Assembly (NCBI RefSeq): GCF_040802235.1
Contig: NC_133158.1
Location: 163,405,401 to 163,469,400, forward strand
Reading direction: 5' to 3'
From: Manis javanica
Taxonomy: Eukaryota > Chordata > Mammalia > Pholidota > Manidae
Length of the DNA stretch: 64,000 nt
Numbering within the stretch: position 1 is the first letter of the stretch; the number at the start of each line of letters is the position of its first letter. The position numbers and the translations under genes are program-made. Positions 1-12,807 of the stretch are shown piece by piece. A model generated the notes under the pieces. The model saw only the letters and a list, made by a program, of their open reading frames with translations, searched no databases and was not told where the DNA came from.

Positions 1-90
1 TAATTTTGTTTTTGGTGCCATATGCAAAAAAATCATGTAATGATCTCTCTCTTCACAGGTGACATGAACTGTTACATATACATATATATC

Positions 91-98
91 TGTGTGTC

Positions 99-130
<32 letters not shown>
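91..130. repeat. Perfect 40-bp TG/TA/CA palindrome
   Basis: A simple-sequence block in which positions 91-110 are the exact reverse complement of 111-130 (TGTGTGTC followed by TA repeats, then TA repeats followed by GACACACACA). There is no spacer between the arms. It is a dinucleotide microsatellite that can form a cruciform. No gene function is implied. Confidence 0.9.
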
Positions 131-699
131 CACAAACACACATATAGTCCTTTAAAATCAACAACAAAAAAAGACGAGGTAACAATGAGTTCATCAAAGT
201 TGCCGGATACAAGACCCATGCAGAAAAATCAGTTATATTTCTGTACACTTGTTAGTTTGAAAACTCCTTGGGAGCTTCCAACATGTAATCTGAAACTGGG
301 CCCTCTTATTTGGAGGAGAGGGAGAGACTGAAGAAAGAGACAGGCTCCTCCAGGTTGGCAGGTGGCAGGTTAAATAAGCAAGGGAACCTACTCTGAGGCT
401 TATCTTAGGCAGCCACAACATGAGAAGATCTTTGCACTCACTCCAGCACATGTTAAAAATTTATATAGAGGCCTTAACTAGGGTTCAGTCATGTATACCA
501 TCCAGACAATCTTAATACCACATCACTATCTCAAGGCTCTGTCCTTGGGGCAACTTCTGGGAGCAGAACAGGCAAGCAGACTACACATTCCTAGACGAGG
601 GGAGGGTGTGAGGAGCCTCCAGTTGCCCAGGTCCAGCTCACAAGTCAACCAGTGGTTATGTCTTCCCAATGACCTCCCCCAACATCACTAACTATGAGC
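131..699. other. Upstream intergenic sequence, nothing recognised
   Basis: No coding signal, RNA gene or repeat family was recognised here. The short open frames on either strand have no composition or similarity that I can support. Confidence 0.5.
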
Positions 700-2340
700 A
701 ATCTAAAACTAAAATTCAGAAGACAATTCCATCTAAGGTAGTATGAAAAGAATAATATACTTAGGAATAAATTTAACCATAGAAGTATAAGACTTACACA
801 CTGAAAACTAAAAAATGTTGTTGACAGATATTGAAGAAGGTGTAAATAAACAGAAGGACATCTTATGTTCATGGATTGGAAAACTTAATATACTTAGGAT
901 GACAATGCTCCCCAAATTTATCTACAGATTAATTGCAATCCCTATCAAGATTCTAATGGACTTTTGTGCAAACTAGAAGAGCTGATCCTAAAATGTATAT
1001 GAAATACAAGAGACTCATAATATCCAAGACAATCTCTAAAAGAACAAAAGTGAGGCACTCACCATTACCAAGTTCAAAACTTACTACAAAGCTGCAGTAA
1101 TCGGAGCAGTGTGACTGGCATAAGAATAGACATATAGATCAAAAGAACAGAGCCCAGTAATAAACTACACATGTATGGTCAATTGATTGTCTCACATCAA
1201 ATGCAAAAACTAATTCAAAATGGATGAAAGACTTAACTGTAAGAGCACAAATTATAAAACTATTAGGAGAGAATATAGGTATAAATATCCATGATTTTGG
1301 ATCAGGCAAAAAGGACAAGCAGCAACAACAAAAATATAGTTAAATTAGACTTCATCAAAATTAAAACTTTTGTGCTTCAAAAGACACAATCAAAAAAGTG
1401 AAAAGACAAGCCATAGAATGGAAAAAATATTTACAAATCATGTGTCTGATATGGGTGTATTGTCTATTTTGTACAAAGAATTCTTACAACTCAGCAATAA
1501 ATAAAAACTCACTTTTTAAATGGTCAAAGGATCTGAATAGACATTTCTCTAAAGAAGATACTATAAGCACATGAAAAGGTCCTCAACACCATTAACCACC
1601 AGGGAAATGCAAATCTAAACCACAATGAGATCCCACTTCATACCCACTATGAAGGCTATACTAATCATAATTTTAAAAGAACAAGTTTTGGTGGGGATGT
1701 AGAGAAATGTAAAAATGTAAAATGGTGCAGCCATTTTGGAAACAGTTTGGCATTTCCTCAAAAAAATATAGAGTTACTGTATGACCCAGAAATTCCACTC
1801 TCTAGGTACATACCCAAGAAAATTGGAAACACGTTCATACAAAAACTTGCACACAAATGTTCACAGCAACATTACTCACAATAGCCAAAAGGTGGAAAAA
1901 ACCCAAATGGCCAACAATAGGTAATGATAAACAAAATGTGTTATATCCATACAACATTATGCAGCCATAAAAAAATGAAATATTGACACATGGCTAAAAC
2001 ATGGATGAACCTTGAAAACATTACATAAGTGAAAGAAGTTGGATACAAAAGACCAAATACTACAATTCTGTTTATATGAAAAGTCCAGAATAGGCAAATT
2101 GATAGATACAGAAAGTAATTAATGGTTACCAGAGCCACAGAGAGAGGGCATAGCCAGTGACAGCTAATGGGTACAGGGTGTCTTTCTGGGATGATGAAAA
2201 TGTACTAGAATTAGGTAGTGGTAATAGTGGCATGATCTTGTGAATATACTAAAACCCACTGACTTTTTCATTTCTTAAATGGTGAACTTAATGGTAAGTG
2301 AATTATATCTCAATTTAAAAAATTAAATTAAATTTTTAAA
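700..2340 (+). mobile_element. Old L1 fragment (3' part of ORF2 and 3' UTR)
   Basis: The + strand reads as a decayed L1 ORF2 3' half. Recognisable L1 phrases include the aggaataaatttaacc segment near 771, the region encoding the WxGR-like motif near 875, the tggtcaaaggatctgaatag segment near 1520, the multi-A kata segment near 1760 and the accatggatggaacc-type segment near 1995. It ends in an A/T-rich tail near 2340. Many stops and indels mark it as an ancient L1M-type copy with no function expected. Confidence 0.85.
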
Positions 2341-2439
2341 GAAACAAGAGGGAGCCTTGCACAGACCAATGATGAAAATGTACTATAAACTCAGGAGTTT
2401 AACTCAAACCTCTGTACCTGGAGGATAGAAAGGAATACT

Positions 2440-2620
2440 GGTAAAATTGAGTGTGGGAAATCATATAGGGAGAAAGTGCCTCTCATACATTGTTGGTGTC
2501 AGTATAAACTGGCATGTTCTTTAGGTAAGCCATTTAGTTGTATCTATAAAATATAATAATAATAAAGCACATATTCTATGATCCAGGATTTTCATTTGTA
2601 GGAGCTAAAGTCAATGTGTG
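2440..2620 (+). mobile_element. Probable ancient L1 fragment
   Basis: The order 'cattgttggtgtcagtataaactgg' then 'ctatgatccaggattttcatttgtagg' resembles the L1 ORF2 terminal segment that precedes the 3' UTR, but with strong divergence. The family assignment is by eye and uncertain. Confidence 0.4.
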
Positions 2621-2659
2621 GTGGGTACAGTTAGCACACAGTGAATGTTCTTGCCTATA

Positions 2660-4340
<1,681 letters not shown>

Positions 4341-4411
4341 GCAGCAAAACAGTCCTAGCTGCTGCAGCTTAGGCAATTTGCCCACGGACCCTCGCCCCGT
4401 GCCGTCACACC

Positions 4412-4505
4412 AAAGAGGAAATAAGCCTTTGAGAGGTTAAGCTGCAGAGGACCACACAGCTAGTAAGATGCAGTCAGAATCTGAACCCAGACTCTGCGTT
4501 TTTAA
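4412..4505 (-). repeat. MIR SINE fragment
   Basis: The segment with 'gagaggttaagctgcagagg', 'cacacagctagtaag' and 'gaacccagactctgc' is the conserved MIR core read on the opposite strand. It is an ancient copy in TRIM42 intron 1. Confidence 0.75.
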
Positions 4506-5270
4506 CTGTTGCAAAATGGAGGGCATAATGCCTGCTGTGGTGAAGTGGGTATGCAGATGAATGCCTGTGCTTTGCAATCTGTTATGAGCTACAATGTAAA
4601 TTCTCTTCCTCCTCTTCCTCTAAGCTCTTGATATCTGTAGCACTTACTGGAAAAATTCATAACTTCCACAAGCCACTTTCGTCCCATATGGTCCATGTAA
4701 GTTCCCCAGATGGCCATGAACTCTTGCCAACCTTCTCTTTGTTCCTATCCAGAAGCTGTGGGACATGGGGTCCCAGTCATGCCCCTGGACCTTTAACCCT
4801 CTGTGTCAGGCGCTGTGTATCCTCTTCCCACTCTGACCAAGGCAGACTTTGTACGTCACACCTGAGGGAAGTCTGGAGTAGCAGGGGCAGACTTCTTAGA
4901 GTAAGAAGGATCAAAGCTTCAAACTATAAGATGACAGCATTTGGAGGGGCAGTTTCATAGCCTTTCAAGGCTGCAAAAACAGTTCTATGAGCAAAGGTTC
5001 AGTGGATTCAGGGGAAGAGTATGATCCACCCTGCAGTTCAGCACTTGATAGATGCTTAATAAGTGTTCGTCTCCACTCGTGGACCCCTCCCAGAGGGTGC
5101 ATGAGTGGAGGACTCAGGGATCTGGATGGCAAGCCAGAAGCTCTAAGCTGCGGAACGTAGCATCCACACTGCTCTCTCCTCTCAAAGGCCCCATTTTCTG
5201 CACATCAGCCATGGAGAGTCCCTGAGCCCTTTTCTGCAGGGAAAGAATGACACTGGCGCCTTGGGAAGAT
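4506..5270. other. Intron 1 sequence without recognised features
   Basis: No exon, RNA gene or clear repeat was identified. Short open frames have no supporting features. Confidence 0.5.
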
Positions 5271-5274
5271 ACGT

Positions 5275-5460
5275 TAGGCCAGCAGCTCCCAACCTTTGCC
5301 TGGCATTACCATCACCCAGGGATCTTTAAAAACTGCTGATGCCTGGCCTCTACCCCCAGACACTCTGATTACATTGGTCTGGAGTATGACCTGGGCATCG
5401 GAATTGTAAAAGCCCCCACACACACACTGAGTGATTCTAAAGTGCAGAATGGTCTGGAGG
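5275..5460 (+). repeat. MER5A-type hAT DNA transposon remnant
   Basis: The phrases 'ttaccatcacccagggatctttaaaaa', 'ctgatgcctggcctctacccccaga', 'ctgattacattggtctggagt' and 'gtgattctaaagtgcagaa' follow the MER5A consensus order, including near-complementary ends. It is a non-autonomous hAT-Charlie remnant. Confidence 0.8.
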
Positions 5461-6640
5461 TAACAAGGAGAAGCCAGTAAATTTGCCAAGTTAAGAGCCC
5501 AGGTACAAGGAACCAGGCCTAAATGGATGAGGAGTGGGGGGCACTGTGCTGAGGAGCAAAAGCCAGATGTCTCAGCCTGAAGGCAAGGCTGCTGGTGACC
5601 ATTTTGGCAGGGAACCGTGGCTATTGAGTGCTGGGGCCCCAGCCTGAGGCTCTTGGGGGATGAGCACAGGCGCTCTTGCCAGCGTCAGAGCTCTGCCATG
5701 GGTGCAGCCCAGGCTCCCTCCCATCCAACCTCCCTCCGGTTGCTGGCCCACTGCCTCCCCTGCTGCTCGTCGCTACACCCTGCTCAGCATCTGGACAGAG
5801 CTGCCTTCCCCTAGCTTTGTTCATCCATCTCCACCTTCTTCATCCCTTCTTCTCACCTCCTGTCTCACCTCCACCCCAGCTCCTGGGCCATTGGCCCCTA
5901 TCTCTCAGCCCTCCCTCCTCCTTCCTGATTTCTCAAGTTGCAATATCTCCCTTTACATTACACTCTGATTCCCAGAGTCCCGCCCTATCATACCAGAGAA
6001 GTCCATCCAGCCACTGTGTGTCCACCTGGTCCGCAGCTCCAGGCGACCCCCTGAGGGTTCAGGCAGGAAGCTGGGAAAGCAGAGAGGGAACCGGGCTGAG
6101 AACACGGAGGCCCGCAGGCCTGGAGCCCAGCATTCAAATCCCAAGGGAGGAGCTTCCCAGTGGCTGAATGTCTACAAGGGGCACTCTCTGCCACCACAGG
6201 GTCACTGATTCCAGCACGCTTAGGCAGCACCTTTGACGGTCTGGCCTGAGACATAGGTCCCTGGCTAAGGGAGTGAGGAAGGAGACAAGAGCACAGAGGG
6301 ACTGCAAGAAGCCAGGAACAGAAGAGACCAATGCCCAAACAACACTATGTGAACAGAGGAGAAGAAATAGGAAGTCACAAATTGTGTATACGTTTACACC
6401 TCTATTGGCACAGCTAACTATTTTTACGGTGATTGTGGCTTCTTAGAACATGCACTTGAATTTTATAAGTATCCTTTTGCTTCATCCTTAGTTCCTACAA
6501 TTAAATGTATTAAATCAGCCTCAGATAGTAAACAAAGAATCAGCACACACACAACGGTAGAAGCACACATTTTCATGGACTTGTCTTCTTCTACTGTGGA
6601 CATTAGCTGGCTAGTAGCAGAGGGGAATAGTTACAATGGC
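5461..6640. other. Intron 1 sequence, CT-rich in part
   Basis: A pyrimidine-rich tract (about 5815-5960) accounts for several long open frames on the + strand. I found no domain or splice context supporting a gene. Confidence 0.5.
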
Positions 6641-6785
6641 CACATTTACTGAATGTTTACTAGGTACTAGCAGTCAGTCACTCATCGCGAATTATCTATC
6701 AGGTATGGAGGTGAAGTCCCTGTGAAGGAAGTAGTAGCGTGAGCTTTGATTTACAGATGAGAAAACTGAGAATGAAAAACATCTC
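6640..6785 (-). repeat. MIR SINE fragment
   Basis: The order 'tttactgaatgtttactaggtactagca' followed by 'ttacagatgagaaaactgagaatg' is the MIR pattern in reverse orientation, diverged. Confidence 0.65.
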
Positions 6786-8394
<1,609 letters not shown>

Positions 8395-8484
8395 TGAGGC
8401 AATCCAAGCACAGGGGAAAGCGGAGCTAGGCTGCAACTTACTGCCCTGAGGTTCACCCCCAGCAACAACCACCAGCCGCCTAGC

Positions 8485-8645
8485 CTCCTTGTGCCTTAGT
8501 TTCCTCCCCTGTAAAATGGGGGTAATCGTAGTACTGCCCTCCGTGGGTGGCTCTGAGGATTAAATGAGTTACTCTCCACGAGTGTGCAGAAAACTACATG
8601 GCACATAGTAAGTGCATAAGGATTGTATAATCTTGGTTGTAATCT
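8485..8645 (+). repeat. MIR SINE
   Basis: It reads 'gtgccttagtttcctcccctgtaaaatggg', 'gaggattaaatgagtta' and 'ggcacatagtaagtgc', which is the MIR core in forward orientation. Confidence 0.85.
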
Positions 8646-8649
8646 TCAT

Positions 8650-9010
8650 GACCCTGGGCCTCATTTTCTCCTTCGGAAGATGGAAGCTTTGATCCTGTAG
8701 TGTCCTGAAGTTCTGTGAGCCTCTCTTAGGTGTTTTGTCAGTAAAGTTGGATTTCTTCAGTATTTTCCTGATCTGTAGGGGAAAGAATGAAGTCAGTGTT
8801 AGAATTATCTCATTATCTCAATTTTAAATTTTACTGACAGATTCTTCCCAAAAGTTGCGAACAACAAAGTAAGTGAACTGGTAGCAAACACATAATAAGA
8901 AGAAAACTCAGAAATAGCCAAAAATGGTCTGGTCAACAGCTTGTTTTTCCTCTGCATGCCTGCTCGTGGTTATTTTATACTAGATACATAGAATATAGTA
9001 TATATAGTAT
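8650..9010. other. Intron 2 sequence without recognised features
   Basis: No exon, RNA or repeat family could be assigned. Confidence 0.5.
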
Positions 9011-9054
9011 GTGTGTGTATATAGATATATATACATATATCTATATACACACAC
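9011..9054. repeat. TG/TA/CA inverted repeat with 20-nt arms
   Basis: Positions 9011-9030 are the exact reverse complement of 9035-9054, with a 4-nt spacer, inside a longer TA/CA-rich microsatellite (about 8985-9080). It is the same architecture as the palindrome at 91-130. Confidence 0.88.
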
Positions 9055-9080
9055 ATACACATGCATATACATATATGTAT

Positions 9081-9895
9081 ACAGATGAGACTGACTCTCA
9101 TTTCCACAATGGAACTCAGTACAGCAGTATTTTACAGAGCTCCACAAAGAACCCCATAATTTCTGGGTGTTTGTCCACCTGATTAGACATGAGGATATCA
9201 GGGATTCTTTCAGGGCTTTTTGCCTCTAGTAATAACTTCCTTGAATAGAGGCCTACTTAACCCAGGATTGTGTCTAAACACAGGAGAGGCAAATTTTCTC
9301 TGAGCTACACAGAAATGTCCTATTGGACAGAGAGGTGTGTCCGACATGGACTTTGCTAATTCTGTCACCCAGGGCCTCTCACCAGCATGAATATTTCAGG
9401 AATACCTTGTTTCTCAATTGGCCCATACCTGGTAGCATTGTCAAACAATGTTTATTCAGGTTTGGAACCACTACCAGGGAAGCCTCTACATTAAAGAAAC
9501 CCGCCAGGGGCCATGTCGCCAGCAGTGAGAGTCCCATAGGTTCACAGAGGGTTTTCTGAAGGTGGACCCCCTGCCTGGGGTTGGCTAGGTTCTCTGGGGT
9601 CTCAGCAGGGGGAAGGGGCTGCTGCCTGAAGCCTGCTGTAGACCCCATGCAGTCATAGCAAGAGTGGGTCTTTAACACAGGAGAAATCTAGGAGAGTTTT
9701 CTCCAGTCTAGGGCACCTAAAAGTCAGACAGTGAGGTTTAATTCAGGGTAAGAGGGACACCAGTACAAATTCCAGAGGTAGGGAGAGAGCAGGGACCACT
9801 TTCATGACATATCCATTCAGATACAGGTAAAGGATTTAGCCTATCCTTGCTAAAGGAGCTCCCCCCCCACCAAATTTTTTTAACCAGTGTTTAAC
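9081..9895. other. Intron 2 sequence without recognised features
   Basis: Several short open frames occur but none has a domain, splice context or repeat identity that I can support. Confidence 0.5.
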
Positions 9896-9934
9896 CTTGC
9901 TTTTATGGACTCACTTCACTTTCAGGAGCAGGGG

Positions 9935-10015
9935 GTGCCATAAATCTTCATTTTAAACAGATCTCCAGGTAATTCAAAAACAGGTGATCTGAGAACATAC
10001 TTTGGGAAATTCTGG
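9935..10015 (+). repeat. Possible MER5-type fragment
   Basis: The stretch 'cagatctccaggtaattcaaaaacaggtgatctgagaac' resembles the distal part of a MER5A element. It is short and diverged. Confidence 0.4.
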
Positions 10016-10089
10016 GCCCTAAAGAAATGCATGCCCCTGTCATAGCATCCTCTGCACTGTAGCGTCATTGAACTTAGGAGTCCCTTAAG

Positions 10090-10195
10090 CACTGGTGCCC
10101 TCTCATATTCATATCTGTATCCCTTGTGCCTAGAAAGCCATGTGACATGTAACAGGCATCCCGTATATGTTTGCTAAATGACTGAATCAACTTAA
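10090..10195 (+). repeat. L2 3'-end fragment
   Basis: 'tgtatcccttgtgcctagaa', 'acaggcatcccgtatatgtttgctaaatgactgaatc' follows the L2 3' terminal pattern (last-cited-frequency phrases and tgaatgaa-like end). Confidence 0.55.
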
Positions 10196-10249
10196 AATAC
10201 AAATACCTTGTGAGAGGACACAAGATGAATTGGGTTCTCCTAGAAATGT

Positions 10250-10267
10250 AACAGTGGACTCATTCTT
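10250..10267. repeat. Target-site duplication, copy 1 of 4
   Basis: AACAGTGGACTCATTCTT, followed directly by a T-run. The same 16-18 nt recurs at 10421, 10571 and 18478. The last copy is followed by AAAAG, so the original site reads ...CATTCTT/AAAAGG, a canonical L1 endonuclease TT/AAAA nick. Confidence 0.88.
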
Positions 10268-10420
10268 TTTTTTTTCGTATCATTAATATACAATTAATTG
10301 AACAACATTATGGTTACTAGACTCCCCCTATTATCAAGTTCCCCCCACATATCCCATTACAATCACTGTCCATCAGCATAGTAAGATGCTATACAATCAT
10401 TACTTGTCTTCTCTGTGTAT
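10268..10420 (-). mobile_element. 5'-truncated L1 3' end, insertion 1 at the shared target
   Basis: It begins on the + strand with a T-run (poly(A) on the - strand) followed by the reversed L1 3' UTR ('gtatcattaatatacaatta...', 'tcactgtccatcagcatagtaagatgc', 'acttgtcttctctgtg'). It is about 153 bp and bounded by target duplication copies 1 and 2, so it is one independent L1 insertion. Confidence 0.85.
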
Positions 10421-10438
10421 AACAGCGGACTCATTCTT
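10421..10438. repeat. Target-site duplication, copy 2 of 4
   Basis: AACAGCGGACTCATTCTT. It differs from copy 1 by a single T-to-C change and is again followed by a T-run. Confidence 0.88.
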
Positions 10439-10570
10439 TTTTTTTTTCAACACACACACTTTTTTTATTAGGGTATCATTAACATACACTCTTATGAAGA
10501 ATTCACATGAAAAACAATGTGCTCACTACATTCAGCCATATTATCGAGACCCCCCCATACCCCATTGCAG
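10439..10570 (-). mobile_element. 5'-truncated L1 3' end, insertion 2 at the shared target
   Basis: T-run, then 'tttattagggtatcattaacatacactcttatgaagaattcacatgaaaaacaatgtg', the 3' UTR type also seen at 33305 and 49080. It is about 132 bp and ends at the third duplication copy. It belongs to a different L1 3'-end type from insertion 1, so the two are independent events. Confidence 0.85.
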
Positions 10571-10588
10571 AACAGCGGACTCATTCTT
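10571..10588. repeat. Target-site duplication, copy 3 of 4
   Basis: AACAGCGGACTCATTCTT, with the same C variant as copy 2. It precedes the long T-run of the third and largest insertion, which ends at copy 4 (18478-18493). Confidence 0.88.
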
Positions 10589-10821
10589 TTTTTTTTTTTT
10601 TTAGATAAGTATTTTTTATTGAAGGGTAGTTGACACACAGTATTACATTAGTTTCAGGTGTACAACACAGTGATTCAACATTTATATACATGATAATTCT
10701 AGGTACCAGCTACCACCATACCAAGTTGTTACAATATTTTGACTATATTCCTTATACTATACATTACATCCCGGTTACTTATTTATTTTACAATTGGAAG
10801 TGTGTACTTTTTTTTTTTTTT
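10589..10821 (-). mobile_element. L1 3'-end fragment at the tail of the composite insertion
   Basis: After a T-run, 'gataagtattttttattgaagggtagttgacacacagtattacattagtttcaggtgtac' is the reversed 3' UTR of an older L1 type common in laurasiatherians. It ends at 10807 directly against the poly(T) (10808-10821) of the env-LTR module. No target duplication lies between them, so it looks like downstream sequence carried along in the same event (a 3' transduction). Confidence 0.7.
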
Positions 10822-11141
10822 GTGAGGGCATCTCTCATATTTATTGATCAAATGGTTGTTAACCACAATAAAATTCTGTATATGGGGGTCAATGCTCAAT
10901 GCACAATCATTAATCCACCCCAAGCCTAATTGTCATCAGTCTCCAGTCTTCTGAAGCATAATGAACAAGTTCTTACATGGAGAACAAATTCTTACATAGT
11001 GAATAAGTTACATGGTGAACATTACAAGGGCAGTCATCACAGAAGCTTTTGGTTTTGATCATGCATTATAAACTATAAACAGTCAGTTCAAATATGAATA
11101 TTCATTTGATTTTTATACTTGATTTATATGTGGATACCACA
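10822..11141 (-). repeat. ERV LTR-like segment of module A, ends in poly(A)
   Basis: On the - strand it starts TGTGG right after a purine-rich tract (AAAGAGAGAAA), as an LTR does after its polypurine tract. It ends with an AATAAA signal about 18 nt before the poly(A). The LTR stops at the polyadenylation site, so U5 is missing, as expected for a reverse-transcribed mRNA and not for a provirus. It aligns along its length with 30677-30999. Confidence 0.75.
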
Positions 11142-11734
11142 TTTCTCTCTTTATTATTATTATTTTTAATAAAATGCTGAAGTGGTAGGTAGATACAAGA
11201 TAAAGGTAGAAAACATAGTGTAGTGTTGTAAGAGAGCAAATGTAGATGATCAGGTATGTGCCTGTAGACTATGTGTTAATCCAAGCTAGACAAGAGCAAT
11301 AAAACATCCACGTATGCAGAAGGTTTCTCTCAGAATGGGGGGGGGGGGAGTTCTAAGCCTCACCTCTGTTGATCCCCATTTTCTCACCTGATGGCCCCCC
11401 TGTGACTGTACCTGTCTTAGGTTGTTCCTCCCTTGAGGAATCTTACCCGTCTCTGGCTAACCAGTCATCTTCCGGGGCCATACAGGGAAATGTTAAGTTG
11501 GTAAGTGAGAGAGAAGCCTTATTGTTTGAAAAGGTTAGCTTTTTACTTCTTTGCATATTTTATGCCCTGTGGCTTCTATGCCCAGCATTTGTCTTGAGGT
11601 GTCTTTACCACTTGGAAGAATTATGATACTCGGTAAATTCGATATGAGGCACGAATTCTACTTAAGGGTTATAATTAGGAAGGAAGAAGAAAAGCTATAG
11701 AAGTAGCAGGCAGAAGAAAACCTGGGAAGATTGA

Positions 11735-12184
11735 TTATTTCTTTGACATATCCTCTTGTAGAGTAACTTCAGTATGTATAGGTTTTAAACTACTGATTAA
11801 ATTGTACACACACATTAACATAATAGGAGTACAGTTACATAACCAAAGCATACCTGTAATTACCAGCCATCTCCAGTGAAACCAAGAAAACCAGTTAGGC
11901 ACCTTAGGCATTTGTGAAAACTTATCTATAATATGGTGGATATTGTCCAACTGAACTTGAACAGTCTGAGAGAAATCAGACAAATTAAAACAACCCATTC
12001 CTGGGGACTGTTCACATCCCATATGTTCTTTTAACAGTAAATAGTCTGTAGTTGTAAGATTTTGGAGCACTACAAGTTGCACTTCTCCTAATTCTTGGTT
12101 GAGTTCCAACAGTTTAGATCCAGTCAAATTTGTTGTTTTGCTGTATGCACAGGCCAGCTTAGATATCTCCTTCTTCATTCCCAT
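11735..12184 (-). pseudogene. Fossil retroviral env transmembrane-subunit fragment (module A)
   Basis: An open frame of 149 codons resembles the C-terminal half of a retroviral transmembrane envelope subunit: a heptad-like helical stretch, an LLLKEHMGC segment followed by a loop with Cys spaced as in the CX6CC motif but with Gly at the first Cys of the pair, a second helix, a Trp-rich membrane-proximal stretch, a hydrophobic membrane span (around residues 105-130) and a short tail. The surface subunit, cleavage site and fusion peptide are absent, so no working envelope is possible. The frame is still open here but is frameshifted in copy B. Family: gammaretrovirus-like ERV by motif. I infer no host function. 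Confidence 0.7.
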
Positions 12185-12807
12185 GGCAAGTCCAGGAACT
12201 GGTGGGATGAATGCGTCTACACCTGTAGCAGTGCATGGATCTTTGTTAGGGTTTTTTGATGGTCATCTTCTGGCATGAGTCTTCCCGAGAGTGCTGATGT
12301 TGGAAGTTCTTTTTCATATCGTATCTTAGTTCATTTTCGGGGTAGCCAAATTAGGCTTTGATCCTCTGTATAAACACAAACAGACCCTTTGCCTACACTT
12401 TTATATGCCCTTTATATCATTGTGTAGAACTCATTGGAGGTCACCACACAGGAACTGCTTTTTCTTTTTTTTTTCTTTTTATTATTAATCTACACTTACA
12501 TTATGAATATTTTGTTTACTAGGCTCTCCCCTATACCAGGTCCCCCCTATATACCCCTTTACAGTCACTGTCCATCAGCGTAGCAAAATGTTGTAGAGTC
12601 ACTACTTGTCTTCTCTGTGTTGTACAGCCCTCCCCTTTCTCCCACCCTCCCATGCATGCTAATCTTAATACCCCCCTTTTTCTCCCCCTCCTTTATCTCT
12701 CCCTACCCACCCATCCTCCCCAGTCCCTTTCCCTTTGGTACCGGTTAGTCCATTCTTGAGTTCTGTGATTCTGCTGCTATTTTGTTCCTTCAGTTTTTCC
12801 TTTGTTC

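Larger units (their letters stand above)
10822..12458 (-). mobile_element. Composite env-LTR retroposon module, copy A
   Basis: This 1637-bp module reads on the - strand: degenerate env upstream part, env transmembrane-subunit C-terminal half (12184-11735), about 590 bp of noncoding ERV 3' sequence, an LTR without U5, then poly(A). Its 5' end (GCAGTTCCTGTGTGG at 12458) abuts the A-rich 3' tail of L1-A. Copy B at 29360-30999 has the same two boundaries and practically the same length. The env part is an ancient fossil that lacks the surface subunit and most of the envelope gene. Inference: a spliced or truncated retroviral RNA fused to, or transduced by, an L1. Confidence 0.78.

Noticed and set aside
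5660..6167. Overlapping plus-strand frames of 102 and 163 codons in intron 1
   Set aside because: A pyrimidine-rich tract keeps the frames open; there is no domain or splice structure.
11369..11626. 85-codon plus-strand frame in module A, with a similar minus-strand frame in module B (30170-30436)
   Set aside because: Both are the same ERV 3' noncoding DNA read antisense. They look conserved only because the modules are copies of each other.
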